NCBI GenBank assembly: GCA_023433305.1
Contig: JAEZCZ010000110.1
Span: 1-41,300, forward strand
Direction: 5' to 3'
DNA length: 41,300 nucleotides
Origin: Pseudomonadota bacterium
GTDB lineage: Bacteria > Pseudomonadota > Alphaproteobacteria > Sphingomonadales > Sphingomonadaceae
Part shown: piece after piece, positions 30,824-38,771 of the stretch
How positions within the stretch are numbered: the first letter of the stretch is position 1
How the letters are laid out: each line of letters starts with the position of its first letter
Notes under the pieces: model-generated
The model's input: the letters and a program-made list of their open reading frames with translations, nothing else
Database searches by the model: none
What the model was told of the DNA's origin: nothing
Made by a program: the position numbers and the translations under genes

Positions 30824-31992
30824 CGCGTGCCGGCCTGCTTCAGAATGGCGCGCGCCATCGTGGTTTTCAGCACCTCGGTCGGGCCTTCGGTGATCCTGAA
30901 GCTGCGCAGGTCGCGCCAGAAACGCTCGAGCGGCGTGTCGCGCGTCAGCCCCAGGCCGCCGTGCAGCTGCAGGCAATCGTCGACGACCTTGTAGCCGCTT
31001 TCCACCCCGGTGATCTTGGCCATGAAGGTCTCGACGCGGGCTTCCTCGCCGCGGTCGACCTTTGCCGCCGCGTCGCGAACCATCAGCCGGGCGGCGTGAA
31101 GCGCCATGAAGCCATCGGCGAGCATCCACTGCACGCCCTGCCGGTCGGACAGGAGCTCGCCGAAGGTCCGGCGCTGCCTGGCGTAGGCGCAGGTCATATC
31201 GAGCGACCGCGCCATCGCCCCGCAAGCGTGCGCCCCGTGGCGGATCCGCCCGTGGTTGATGTAGTTCTGCGCCAGCGTGAAGCCCTGGCCTTCCTCTCCG
31301 ACCAGGCGGTCGAACGGGATTTCGACGTCCTCGAAATGGATTTCGTAAGGGGTGTCACCCATCATCGTCCGCTCCGCCGCGCCCACCCGCACGCCGGGCG
31401 TGTCCATGTCGACGATGAAGCAGGAAATCCCGCGTGTGCCGGCCTCGCTTTCGGTCACCGCCATGACCTGCGCGAAGTCGGCCGTGGCGGCCCTGGTGAT
31501 GTAGCGCTTGGTGCCGTTGATTCTCCAGCCGCCCCCGGTGCGAACCGCGCGCGTCCGCATCGATCGCGGATCGGAACCCGCGTCGGGCTCGGTCTGGGCA
31601 AAGCAGGCACGCTTCTCGCCCCGCAAGACCGGCATGAGATGGGTTTCGCGCAGGTCCCCGCGCAGGCGCATGAGGATCGGGCCCACGGTCGGCCCGAAGA
31701 TCGAGTGGTCGCGGGCCGAGACCGCCGTGGTGCGAGCGACTTCCTCCCAGAAGACGGCCAGGGCCAGCAGGTTGAGCTCGGCGCCGCCGAGTTCCTCCGG
31801 AACGTCGAGCAGCCACAGGCCGGCATTGCGCGCCTTTTCGGCCGCCGCCGCCTCGAGTTCCGCAGGCAACTTGCCGTCGATGTCGACCCGCGGCTCGAGC
31901 GGAAGCAGTTCACGCTCGACGAAGCGACGGACGCTGTCCCGGAACATGACCAGTTCTTCCGGAAGGGCATGATCGAGCGAGGTTTCAAACAT
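30820..31992 (-). CDS. Acyl-CoA dehydrogenase
   Basis: 390 residues with all family blocks: N-terminal helices (FRDSVRRFVERELLPLEP), the FAD/substrate region CFAQTEPDAGSDPRSMRTRA, WRINGTKRYITRAATADFAQ, QNYINHGRIRHGAHACGAM, the helix RQRRTFGELLSDRQGVQWML, QLHGGLGLTRDTPLERFWRD and the C-terminal ITEGPTEVLKTTMARAIL. The Glu in that last block lies where the catalytic base is found in this family. It should oxidise a CoA thioester to its enoyl-CoA, passing electrons to ETF. Coupled by overlap to the CoA transferase, it suggests a side-chain or alicyclic-acid branch. Confidence 0.9.
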   Translation of the reverse strand: MFETSLDHALPEELVMFRDSVRRFVERELLPLEPRVDIDGKLPAELEAAAAEKARNAGLWLLDVPEELGGAELNLLALAVFWEEVARTTAVSARDHSIFGPTVGPILMRLRGDLRETHLMPVLRGEKRACFAQTEPDAGSDPRSMRTRAVRTGGGWRINGTKRYITRAATADFAQVMAVTESEAGTRGISCFIVDMDTPGVRVGAAERTMMGDTPYEIHFEDVEIPFDRLVGEEGQGFTLAQNYINHGRIRHGAHACGAMARSLDMTCAYARQRRTFGELLSDRQGVQWMLADGFMALHAARLMVRDAAAKVDRGEEARVETFMAKITGVESGYKVVDDCLQLHGGLGLTRDTPLERFWRDLRSFRITEGPTEVLKTTMARAILKQAGTR

Positions 31993-32085
31993 GGGCGTGG
32001 GGTCTCCGGTAGAGGCATGGGCCCGGCCGCAGCCCCGCCGTCGGGCTGTCGCCTGCGTGACGCGGGAGAGGCCCGGGGCGCACGG

Positions 32086-32325
32086 TCATGCGATGGCTTC
32101 GATGTCGTCGTAACGCACCGCGATGGGGCCCGATGCTGAAACCAGCGACAATTCGCCGGCGGGCGACCCGGCGGAGCCTCCGATCGCCCCCGACCGGTGA
32201 ATCGCCACGAGTTGCCCGGTCACCGTCGTGCCGCCCTTCAAGCGAACCACGACCGGGCCGGGCGGACCCCGATGGAGACGGTCGAAGACCATCTCGTCGA
32301 TCTTCGTGAAATCCGCCTCGTCCAT
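32086..32325 (-). CDS. Small conserved-looking protein of unknown function
   Basis: 79 residues, start at 32325 after GAGAGGAA at good spacing. It has an acidic N-terminus (MDEADFTKIDEMVFDRLHRG), then a compact beta-rich part VVVRLKGGTTVTGQLVAIHR and a C-terminal GPIAVRYDDIEAIA. The pattern of short strands with G-x-x-V-x-G resembles an Sm-like or SH3-like small barrel, but this is only an impression. It sits between the Rieske oxygenase and acyl-CoA dehydrogenase genes in one direction, so it may be an accessory factor. The strand order and codon bias support a real gene. Confidence 0.55.
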   Translation of the reverse strand: MDEADFTKIDEMVFDRLHRGPPGPVVVRLKGGTTVTGQLVAIHRSGAIGGSAGSPAGELSLVSASGPIAVRYDDIEAIA

Positions 32326-32370
32326 AGTTCCTCTCGCAGGGGTGTAAGACCCGGCCCGCGGGAAAGTGCC

Positions 32371-33558
32371 TCAGCCGACCGCCGCTTCGTTGACCTGCTT
32401 CGGCATGTGCGCGTCGTGCGCCAGGCGCTTCCACTGCTTGCCGGGCTGGCCGTTTTCGATCGCCTCCATCTCGCGCCAGTAGACGCGCCGGAGGAGGGCG
32501 ATGCCCATGTCTGAGCGGCCGAGCTTCTCTTGCGTCCGGTCCACGATCTTCCCCTGGCCTACCGCAGCGACATAGTCCTGCGCCGAGGTCAGCTGCACCA
32601 GCTTGTCGTCAGGCAGGTTCTTGTGCTGGAACAGGTCGTCGTGGTGATCGGCGGGATTGTACTCGGAATACTTTTCGAAATATTCGCGAATGCGCCTGTC
32701 GGTTTCCGGCGTCGTCGACGGAATCGAATAGATCAGGAAGCGCAGGGTGTTCTCGTCGTCGACCGGAGTCATCCAGACGGCGACATCGACCCACGGATCG
32801 TCCTTTTCGAGCGTCGGATGGGAAATGTGGTTGTTGTTGGGGAAGGTCCAGTCGGAAACCCGCTTCGAGCCTTCGGAGCGAACGGCGGTCTGGCGGATGC
32901 CGGCATCCGTTTCCTCGTAGGAAATCTCGGGCACGGTCGCGGCCACGACGGCACCGAACGAGCCGACCCGGCCCCAGTGGTGGACGAAGCTGACGTGGAC
33001 CGCGTCCATCGAATTCTCGACCTGCTGGAGCCAGTTGCAGGGCCAGGTCTCGAGCCGTGCGAACTGGAGCGCTCCGGGCCTCTCGAAGACCGATTTGCGC
33101 GGCAGGTCGAATTCGGGCGGTTCGCCTTCACCCATGTAGGCGAAGATCAGGCCCGCATATTCGCGAACCGGGTAGCTGACCACGCTGATGTTGGGTGGCT
33201 TGCGGTCGCGCTCGGCCGGGCGCTCGGTGCACTGCCCGGTGCCGTCGAACTTCCAGCCGTGGTACATGCAGCGGATCTCGTCACCCTGGACCCAGCCGTT
33301 CGCCAGCATCGTCAGGCGGTGCGGGCAATATCCTCCGACGAGGAAGGCCTGGCCGCTTTCGCCGCGATAGAGCGCGAGATCTTCGCCCATCACCCGGACT
33401 GCCTTCGCTTCGCCCGCGCGCAGCGGTTGCGCGAGACCGACGGGCTGCCAGAAGCGTCGCAGCAACTTGCCCATCGACGTGTCCTGTCCCGTCAGGGGAA
33501 GCGCGCGCAGGCGCTCGCTCATTGGCTTCGTTTGCTGCTGCGGCTGCTGGTCGGTCAT
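32371..33558 (-). CDS. Rieske non-heme iron oxygenase, oxygenase subunit (phthalate/vanillate-demethylase type)
   Basis: 395 residues from the ATG at 33558, overlapping the SDR stop (ATGA). The Rieske cluster ligands are Cys78-x-His80 (GGYCPHRLTM) and Cys97-x2-His100 (IRCMYHGWKF). The catalytic domain holds ENSMDAVHVSFVHHW with bridging Asp185 and iron ligands His188 and His193. The size and single-component layout fit the group that includes phthalate 4,5-dioxygenase, vanillate and 5,5'-dehydrodivanillate O-demethylase and phenoxybenzoate dioxygenase. It could hydroxylate, O-demethylate or split an aryl ether. No ferredoxin or reductase gene is present in the window, so electrons must come from elsewhere. 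Confidence 0.92.
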   Translation of the reverse strand: MTDQQPQQQTKPMSERLRALPLTGQDTSMGKLLRRFWQPVGLAQPLRAGEAKAVRVMGEDLALYRGESGQAFLVGGYCPHRLTMLANGWVQGDEIRCMYHGWKFDGTGQCTERPAERDRKPPNISVVSYPVREYAGLIFAYMGEGEPPEFDLPRKSVFERPGALQFARLETWPCNWLQQVENSMDAVHVSFVHHWGRVGSFGAVVAATVPEISYEETDAGIRQTAVRSEGSKRVSDWTFPNNNHISHPTLEKDDPWVDVAVWMTPVDDENTLRFLIYSIPSTTPETDRRIREYFEKYSEYNPADHHDDLFQHKNLPDDKLVQLTSAQDYVAAVGQGKIVDRTQEKLGRSDMGIALLRRVYWREMEAIENGQPGKQWKRLAHDAHMPKQVNEAAVG

Positions 33559-34505
33559 GCTTCTTGCTCCGTGCGGGGTTGATCGGTGTCGCTCGAGCCC
33601 GTGGACTGCCGGATCAGTTTCTCCTGGGGCTCGCCAAATCGCGTAATCCGGGTGTCGCGCGCATAGTCGGCGATGTTGACGCCGGTGTGGGCGCCGGGAA
33701 TCCACGTGGGATACTTGTGCCGAAGGCCGGCATCGACGGGCACGTCGATGCCCGTGATGATCGACGCTTCGTCGGAGGCGAGGAATACGGTGGCCCACGC
33801 GAGGTCGGAGGCCCGCGGAAAGCGCTGCAGCGGCAGCATCTTGAGGTACTCGTCGCGCGAGTAGAACGACATCGTGCGGGGGCGCTGCCAGTCCTCGTCG
33901 AAGACTTCGTCCTTCATCAGGGTCCAGAGCTGGTGCTCCATCGCGCACGGGGTCACCGTGTTCACCCGGATGCCGTACTGCGCGAGGTCCATCGCCGCCG
34001 ATCGCGCGAAGCTCAGCAACGCGGCCTTCGAGGATGTGTAGGCCGTGCCCGAGGCCTCGCCGAAGTGGGCGGCGGTGGAGAGAAGGTGGATGATCGAGCC
34101 GCCGTGGCCGCCGTCGATCATGGCCCGTGCGACGTACTTCGTGGTCAGCAGCCCCGCCGTGGGAAAGCTGAGGACGGACTCGTTCCAGTCCTCCAGCTCC
34201 ATGTCGAGGACATGGGACCAGTGCACCCGGCCGGCCATGTTGACCGCCACGTCGACGCGGCCGAAGCGGGCCATGGTCTCGGCGACCACCGACTCGACAT
34301 CGGCGGCCACCGTCGCGTTGCCCTGCTGGGCGCAGGCGTCGTGACCCTTGCCGCGGATGAACGCGACGGTTTCCTCGGCAGCCTCGAGACTGATGTCCGA
34401 GACGGCCACCCGGGCACCTTCACGGGCGAGGAAGTGGGCGATGGTGCCGCCAATGTTCGGCCCCGCGCCGAACACGATGGCAACTTTGCCTTGCAATCTA
34501 CCCAT
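33555..34505 (-). CDS. Short-chain dehydrogenase/reductase (SDR)
   Basis: 316 residues from the ATG at 34505, after GGGAGAAA; the upstream open frame is not used. Classical SDR: the cofactor motif VFGAGPNIGG (residues 11-20), Asp37 after the second strand suggesting NAD(H) preference, NMAG at 89-92, and the catalytic Ser143, Tyr156 and Lys160 (LLSTAAHFGEASGTAYTSSK). The C-terminal 50 residues beyond the usual fold are charged and extended. It may oxidise a cis-dihydrodiol or side-chain alcohol produced by the Rieske enzyme, whose gene overlaps it by 4 nt. Confidence 0.9.
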   Translation of the reverse strand: MGRLQGKVAIVFGAGPNIGGTIAHFLAREGARVAVSDISLEAAEETVAFIRGKGHDACAQQGNATVAADVESVVAETMARFGRVDVAVNMAGRVHWSHVLDMELEDWNESVLSFPTAGLLTTKYVARAMIDGGHGGSIIHLLSTAAHFGEASGTAYTSSKAALLSFARSAAMDLAQYGIRVNTVTPCAMEHQLWTLMKDEVFDEDWQRPRTMSFYSRDEYLKMLPLQRFPRASDLAWATVFLASDEASIITGIDVPVDAGLRHKYPTWIPGAHTGVNIADYARDTRITRFGEPQEKLIRQSTGSSDTDQPRTEQEA

Positions 34506-34667
34506 CGGTTTCTCCCAAGCGTCGGGCCCGCGCGAATCCGCCGTCCCGGTTCGAACGATTCCTTTCCCACCCGGGCGCGTTTGCGAAGGAGTCGCGGGCG
34601 ATCTGACCGTAGACTGGACAGGCGCGGGGGCGACCCCGGACGGAGCCACCGAGGGGGCGGGCATTCG

Positions 34668-36035
34668 TCAGGACCCCTGCACGCTGGCGGCACCTGGTGC
34701 CGACGTCTCGGAGTCCGTCGTCAGGGGCAGGGGCTTGCGATAGCTTTCCGGGCTCAGGAAGAAGGCCAGCCCCGAGATGGCGCTGAGGGCGATGAAGAAG
34801 ATGCCGACCAGGGTGGGATCGGTGCCGCCGCCGCGCATGAGCAGCCAGGTGGCGATCAGCGGCGCGAAGCCCGCGCTGAGGGTCGAGCCCACCTGGAAGG
34901 TCACCGCCATGCCGCTGTATCGGATGTCGGCCGCGAACTTTTCGCCCAGCCAGGCGCTGATCGGCCCGCCCATGAGCGCGTGGATCACCGGATTGGCCAG
35001 CGCGAAGGCCAGGAAGAGCAGGGCGACATGCCCGGTGCCGATGAGCCAGAAGATCGGGAAGATCAGCACCATTCCGGCGACGGCGCCCGTCAGCATGACC
35101 GGCTTGCGCCCGATGCGGTCGGAAAGGATGGCGAAGGCCGGTATGGCGAAGATGTGCAGCACGTTGACTGCGGTCAGGACGCCGAGCGCGACCGACCGCC
35201 CGTGCCCGCCGACCGTGATGGCATAGTTGATCATGAAGGTCGCGGTGAGGGTGGTCATCGCCAGGCAGGCCAGCGTCCCCATGACGCCGTTGAACACCTC
35301 GCGGGGATAGTTGCGGAGTACGACGAGCAGGGGAATCGGGCGCTTGCGCGGCGCTTCCCTGGCGCGCGCCTCCATCATGGCTACGAACGCCGGCGTCTCG
35401 CTGACCGCGCGGCGCAGGTAGATTGCCAGCACGACCAGGACCGCGCTCAGCAGGAACGGGACGCGCCACCCCCAGCTCAGGAAGTCGGCCTCGTCGAGCG
35501 CGGCGAAGGGCATCAGCACCAGCGTCGCCATGACGGCGCCGGTCGGGGCGCCCGACCCGACGATCGAGGCCGCGAAACCGCGCGATTTCGATCCCGAGTG
35601 CTCCATCGACAGGAGAGTCGCGCCCGCCCATTCGCCGCCGACGGCGAAGCCCTGAACCAGCCGCAGGCAGATGAGCGCGACCGGAGCGGCGGCCCCGATC
35701 TGGGCGTGGGAGGGCAGCAGCCCCATGACAAAGCTCGACGCACCCATCAGGTAGAGCGTCATCATCAGCATTCGCTTGCGGCCGATCTTGTCGCCGAAAT
35801 GCCCGAAAAAGATCGCTCCGGCCGGGCGGGCGACATAGCCGACCGCCAGGGTGGCGAACGAAGCCAGCATGGCCAGGGACGGGTCCAGGGCGAAGAATAT
35901 CTGCGGGAAGACGAGCGTCGCGGCGATGCCGTAGAGCAGGAAGTCGTAATACTCGATCGCAGAGCCGAGGTAGCTCGACCACAGCGCGCGGCGCCGCATG
36001 CCGGAATTCACCTCGCCGTCGGGGGAACCTGCCAT
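34668..36035 (-). CDS. MFS transporter, metabolite:proton symporter type
   Basis: 455 residues from the ATG at 36035 after GAGAGAGA. Twelve membrane helices in two halves. The loop 2-3 motif is GHFGDKIGRKRMLMMTL, repeated in the second half as SDRIGRKPVML. The opening WSSYLGSAIEYYDFLLYGIA and the block LRLVQGFAVGGEWAGATLL are typical of the metabolite:H+ symporter (ShiA/ProP/KgtP-like) family. It probably carries an organic acid, such as the aromatic acid degraded by the cluster, across the inner membrane. Divergent from the C-C hydrolase gene with the shared operator element (site 3) in between. Confidence 0.92.
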   Translation of the reverse strand: MAGSPDGEVNSGMRRRALWSSYLGSAIEYYDFLLYGIAATLVFPQIFFALDPSLAMLASFATLAVGYVARPAGAIFFGHFGDKIGRKRMLMMTLYLMGASSFVMGLLPSHAQIGAAAPVALICLRLVQGFAVGGEWAGATLLSMEHSGSKSRGFAASIVGSGAPTGAVMATLVLMPFAALDEADFLSWGWRVPFLLSAVLVVLAIYLRRAVSETPAFVAMMEARAREAPRKRPIPLLVVLRNYPREVFNGVMGTLACLAMTTLTATFMINYAITVGGHGRSVALGVLTAVNVLHIFAIPAFAILSDRIGRKPVMLTGAVAGMVLIFPIFWLIGTGHVALLFLAFALANPVIHALMGGPISAWLGEKFAADIRYSGMAVTFQVGSTLSAGFAPLIATWLLMRGGGTDPTLVGIFFIALSAISGLAFFLSPESYRKPLPLTTDSETSAPGAASVQGS

Positions 36036-36100
36036 CGGTATCTCTCTCCACCAGTTCCTGGGCCGCGTCCTGAGCGAACATCGGTATCCAGAAATTTCTT

Positions 36101-36126
36101 GAATGTATATTCTGGAACCTGTTATC
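36101..36126 (+). promoter_or_regulatory. Shared catabolic operator element, site 3 (MFS/hydrolase)
   Basis: GAATGTATATTCTGGAA at 36101-36117 fits GAATNNATATTCTNGAA, followed by GTTATC at 36121-36126 at the same distance as in site 2. It lies 66 bp upstream of the MFS start and about 170 bp upstream of the hydrolase start, well placed to control both divergent promoters. Confidence 0.5.
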
Positions 36127-36284
36127 AGGTCCACACGAAAAGAAGGCTCATCCTCGTCTCGACGGAGGGCAAAGCGCAAGACCGACGCGAATGCGAGGGG
36201 ATGCGCGCGAACGAAATGCAAGGCTGTCCGCTAGCCGGACAAATCCGAGGGGCGAAACCAGGTCACCCATGGGGAGAGGTACGA

Positions 36285-37127
36285 ATGTCGGGATTGACGA
36301 GAGAGAGCACCAGCAAGCGGATCAAGACGGCGAGCTGGCAGATTCATTACAACGAGGCCGGCGAGGGATTCCCGGTGGTCCTGGTTCACGGCGGTGGGCC
36401 GGGAGCCTCCGGCTGGAGCAATTACCAGCCCAACATACCCTACCTGTCGCAACATTTCCGCGTGATCGCGGTGGACCTGCCGGGCTGGGGCGAATCCCAG
36501 CCCGTGGCCTATGAGGACCGGGACAATTCGGGCGCGCTGGCCGAGTTCCTCGAATCGCTCGGCATCGCGAAGGCGGCCGTGGTCGGCAACTCGATGGGCG
36601 GGGCTTCGGTCATCCGGCTGGCTTATGAAAGGCCGGAGCTGGTCTCGCACCTCATCACGATGGGTTCGCCTTCGGGCATGCCCGGCCTGTTCGAGGCCAC
36701 GGGGCTCAGCGAAGGCGTAAAGGTCCTCGAGCGCGCGTACTTCGAGCCGAACTTCGAGACCATTCGCGCGCTCACCAACGTGATGACCTTCGACGTTTCG
36801 AACGTCACGGACGAACTGATCGAGGAGCGGCTCCAGAACACCCTGTCGCAGCGTGCCCACGTCGACAACTGGATCGGCGGCCACGGCAAGGGTCCGATGG
36901 TGCGGCTCGACCAGGCCCGCATCCCGACGATCACCGCTCCGACGTTGCTGATGCATGGCCACGACGACCGGGTGACCAGCTTCGCCCACTCGATCCGCCT
37001 GGCGGGGGTCATTCGCGATTCGCGCGCAGTGATCGTGAACCGCTGCGGACACTGGCTGCAGCTGGAACATGCGGACGAGTTCAATTCGACGGTCCGCCGC
37101 TTCATCGAGGACAATCCGGTGGCCTGA
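36285..37127 (+). CDS. Alpha/beta-fold C-C bond hydrolase of meta-cleavage products (BphD/HsaD/MhpC-like)
   Basis: 280 residues from the ATG at 36285, after GGGGAGAGG; a very long upstream open frame is only antisense to other genes. Oxyanion motif LVHGGGPGASGWSNY, nucleophile Ser103 in GNSMGGAS, Asp228 in HGHDDRV and His256 in CGHWLQLEH complete the triad. The HGGGPG-x-SG opening is typical of meta-cleavage product hydrolases, which split 2-hydroxy-6-oxo-dienoates into an acid and 2-hydroxypenta-2,4-dienoate. This product feeds the hydratase at 40793. It should work directly after the extradiol enzyme at 23173. Confidence 0.92.
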   Translation: MSGLTRESTSKRIKTASWQIHYNEAGEGFPVVLVHGGGPGASGWSNYQPNIPYLSQHFRVIAVDLPGWGESQPVAYEDRDNSGALAEFLESLGIAKAAVVGNSMGGASVIRLAYERPELVSHLITMGSPSGMPGLFEATGLSEGVKVLERAYFEPNFETIRALTNVMTFDVSNVTDELIEERLQNTLSQRAHVDNWIGGHGKGPMVRLDQARIPTITAPTLLMHGHDDRVTSFAHSIRLAGVIRDSRAVIVNRCGHWLQLEHADEFNSTVRRFIEDNPVA

Positions 37128-37201
37128 CGACGAACCCCGAGCGCGGAAGGATATCGCGCCGGAAGTTGGATAAGCGGCCTGCGGGCCGGGGAGATGAGAA
37201 A

Positions 37202-37948
37202 ATGGCGATCGACGCGCGCTTGCTCACTGTGATCAAGTCCATCAACGAACTGGGCATCTGCTCGGTTGTCGACCTCAACCGGGCGACGGGAATTTCCCGG
37301 CCGGCCATCCACCGCATGGTGGAGAACCTGTGCGCGCACGGCTACACCGAACGGGTCAACGGAAGCGGCGCGATCCGGCTCACGTCGCAGATCCTCGCGC
37401 TGAGCGCCGGGTACAAGCCCGAGAGCCGGCTGGCGGAAGTGGCCACTCCCATCTTTCGCGACATCGAGAAGCGCGTGCGCTGGCCGCTCACGCTCGTCAC
37501 GCGGCAGGACGACATGATGGTCATCCTGGAAACGACCCGGGACCGGAACCCGTTCGTTTTCGACAACGGGCGCATCGGCCTGCGCCTGCCCATCGCCACG
37601 ACCGCGATCGGTTGCGCCTACCTTGCCTATTGCGGCGAGGAGGAGCGCGAGTCCTTCCTCCGGCAGTGGGAATCGCTTCATGGCGACAGCGACGAGACGG
37701 CGGCGGCCCTGTCGGCGGCGCGGCACCGTATCGTCCAGGCGGCCGAGAACGGCTATGCCTTGCGCTCAGGGGGAGCGCCCGAGCGGACCACGACGATAGC
37801 GGTCCCGGTGCTGATCTGCTCCACCGTCGCCGGCGCACTATGCAGCACGTTCCCGACCTCGGCCGTGCCGATGGCCGATGCGGTGTCACAGTATGTCCCC
37901 GAATTGAAGCTTGCCGCGCGCACGATCGGAGCGAAGTTCGAGCATTGA
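37202..37948 (+). CDS. IclR-family transcriptional regulator 1
   Basis: 248 residues, ATG at 37202 after GGGGAGA. A winged helix-turn-helix fills residues 5-65 (LLTVIKSINELGICSVVDLN, GISRPAIHRMVENLCAHGY) and an IclR effector-binding domain occupies about 75-240 (MVILETTRDRNPFVF, LPIATTAIGCAYLAYC). The gene follows the C-C hydrolase by 74 bp in the same direction. Aromatic-responsive IclR proteins (PcaR, MhpR, PobR types) activate or repress their cluster through about 15-bp dyads; this one is a candidate for the shared operator element. Confidence 0.9.
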   Translation: MAIDARLLTVIKSINELGICSVVDLNRATGISRPAIHRMVENLCAHGYTERVNGSGAIRLTSQILALSAGYKPESRLAEVATPIFRDIEKRVRWPLTLVTRQDDMMVILETTRDRNPFVFDNGRIGLRLPIATTAIGCAYLAYCGEEERESFLRQWESLHGDSDETAAALSAARHRIVQAAENGYALRSGGAPERTTTIAVPVLICSTVAGALCSTFPTSAVPMADAVSQYVPELKLAARTIGAKFEH

Positions 37949-38048
37949 TATTGGTCGTAACGGCCACCTCGACTATCGCGGTGCCATCCGGCTCGCGACA
38001 TGGTCATGCGAACCACGGCAGCCTTAGGGTGCGAAGAGTGAGAGTGAA

Positions 38049-38693
38049 ATGAACAAGCCGGAGCAACGCAAGCGCCGCCCCGGAGAACACCGGTCGACCG
38101 CAGCCAATCGCCAGAGGATACTCGATGCGACGCTGCAGGTGGCGCAGGAGTTCGGTTACCAGGGCACCACGATCCCGCGCGTTTCGGCGAAAGCGAACCT
38201 GCCCACGGGGAGCGTCTACTGGCATTTCGAAAGCAAGGACATCCTGTTCGCCTCGCTGATGGACCAGAGCCGGGCGTGGCTGAACGATTTCCATACCAGG
38301 CGCCGCCCCCTGCCGGGCGAGACCACGCGCCAGCACCTCGAGCGGATATACTGCAACCCGGAGACGAGCGAGGAATTGCCGGCGCACGACTTCTGGCGGC
38401 TGGGCGTCATCCTGAGCATCGACAAGTCGGTGCCCGAACAGGTCACGCGGCGGCGCTTCCTCGACCTGCGGGAGGACGTCACCGAGGAGTATACCTCGTG
38501 GTACCGGCAGACGCTTGCGCCCGAGATCCAGGAGAAGTGCCCCGACCGTGCGCACAAGCTCGGCCGGTTCACGCTCATCTGCGCAGACGGCAACCTGATC
38601 ATGAACGCATCGGGGGACTCGCTGCCCGAATATCTTCGCATGGCCGGGCTGAGCCTGATCTGCCTGGCCGAAGCGGGACCGGAGGCGTTCTGA
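38049..38693 (+). CDS. TetR-family transcriptional regulator
   Basis: 214 residues. The N-terminal helix-turn-helix (about 18-65) reads RILDATLQVAQEFGYQGTTI, then NLPTGSVYWHFESKDILFAS, a standard TetR recognition helix. The C-terminal ligand domain is not assignable but has TetR_C-like helices. It lies between IclR 1 and the RibBX gene, all on the plus strand, with a gap of 100 bp before it. It may sense a CoA thioester or the aromatic substrate. No operator can be assigned with confidence. Confidence 0.9.
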   Translation: MNKPEQRKRRPGEHRSTAANRQRILDATLQVAQEFGYQGTTIPRVSAKANLPTGSVYWHFESKDILFASLMDQSRAWLNDFHTRRRPLPGETTRQHLERIYCNPETSEELPAHDFWRLGVILSIDKSVPEQVTRRRFLDLREDVTEEYTSWYRQTLAPEIQEKCPDRAHKLGRFTLICADGNLIMNASGDSLPEYLRMAGLSLICLAEAGPEAF

Positions 38694-38771
38694 CCGCGTT
38701 TCGCGCAGAGGCGGCTCCGGGCCTTTCGGCGGTCTCCGCGAGATCGGGCGGCGGGAGCGGAGGATCGTGTC

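Noticed and set aside
33195..36284. A frame of about 1000 codons in front of the C-C hydrolase on the plus strand
   Set aside because: It runs antisense to the Rieske, SDR and MFS genes. The hydrolase has a good start with a ribosome site at 36285, so the extension is an artefact of GC codon bias.
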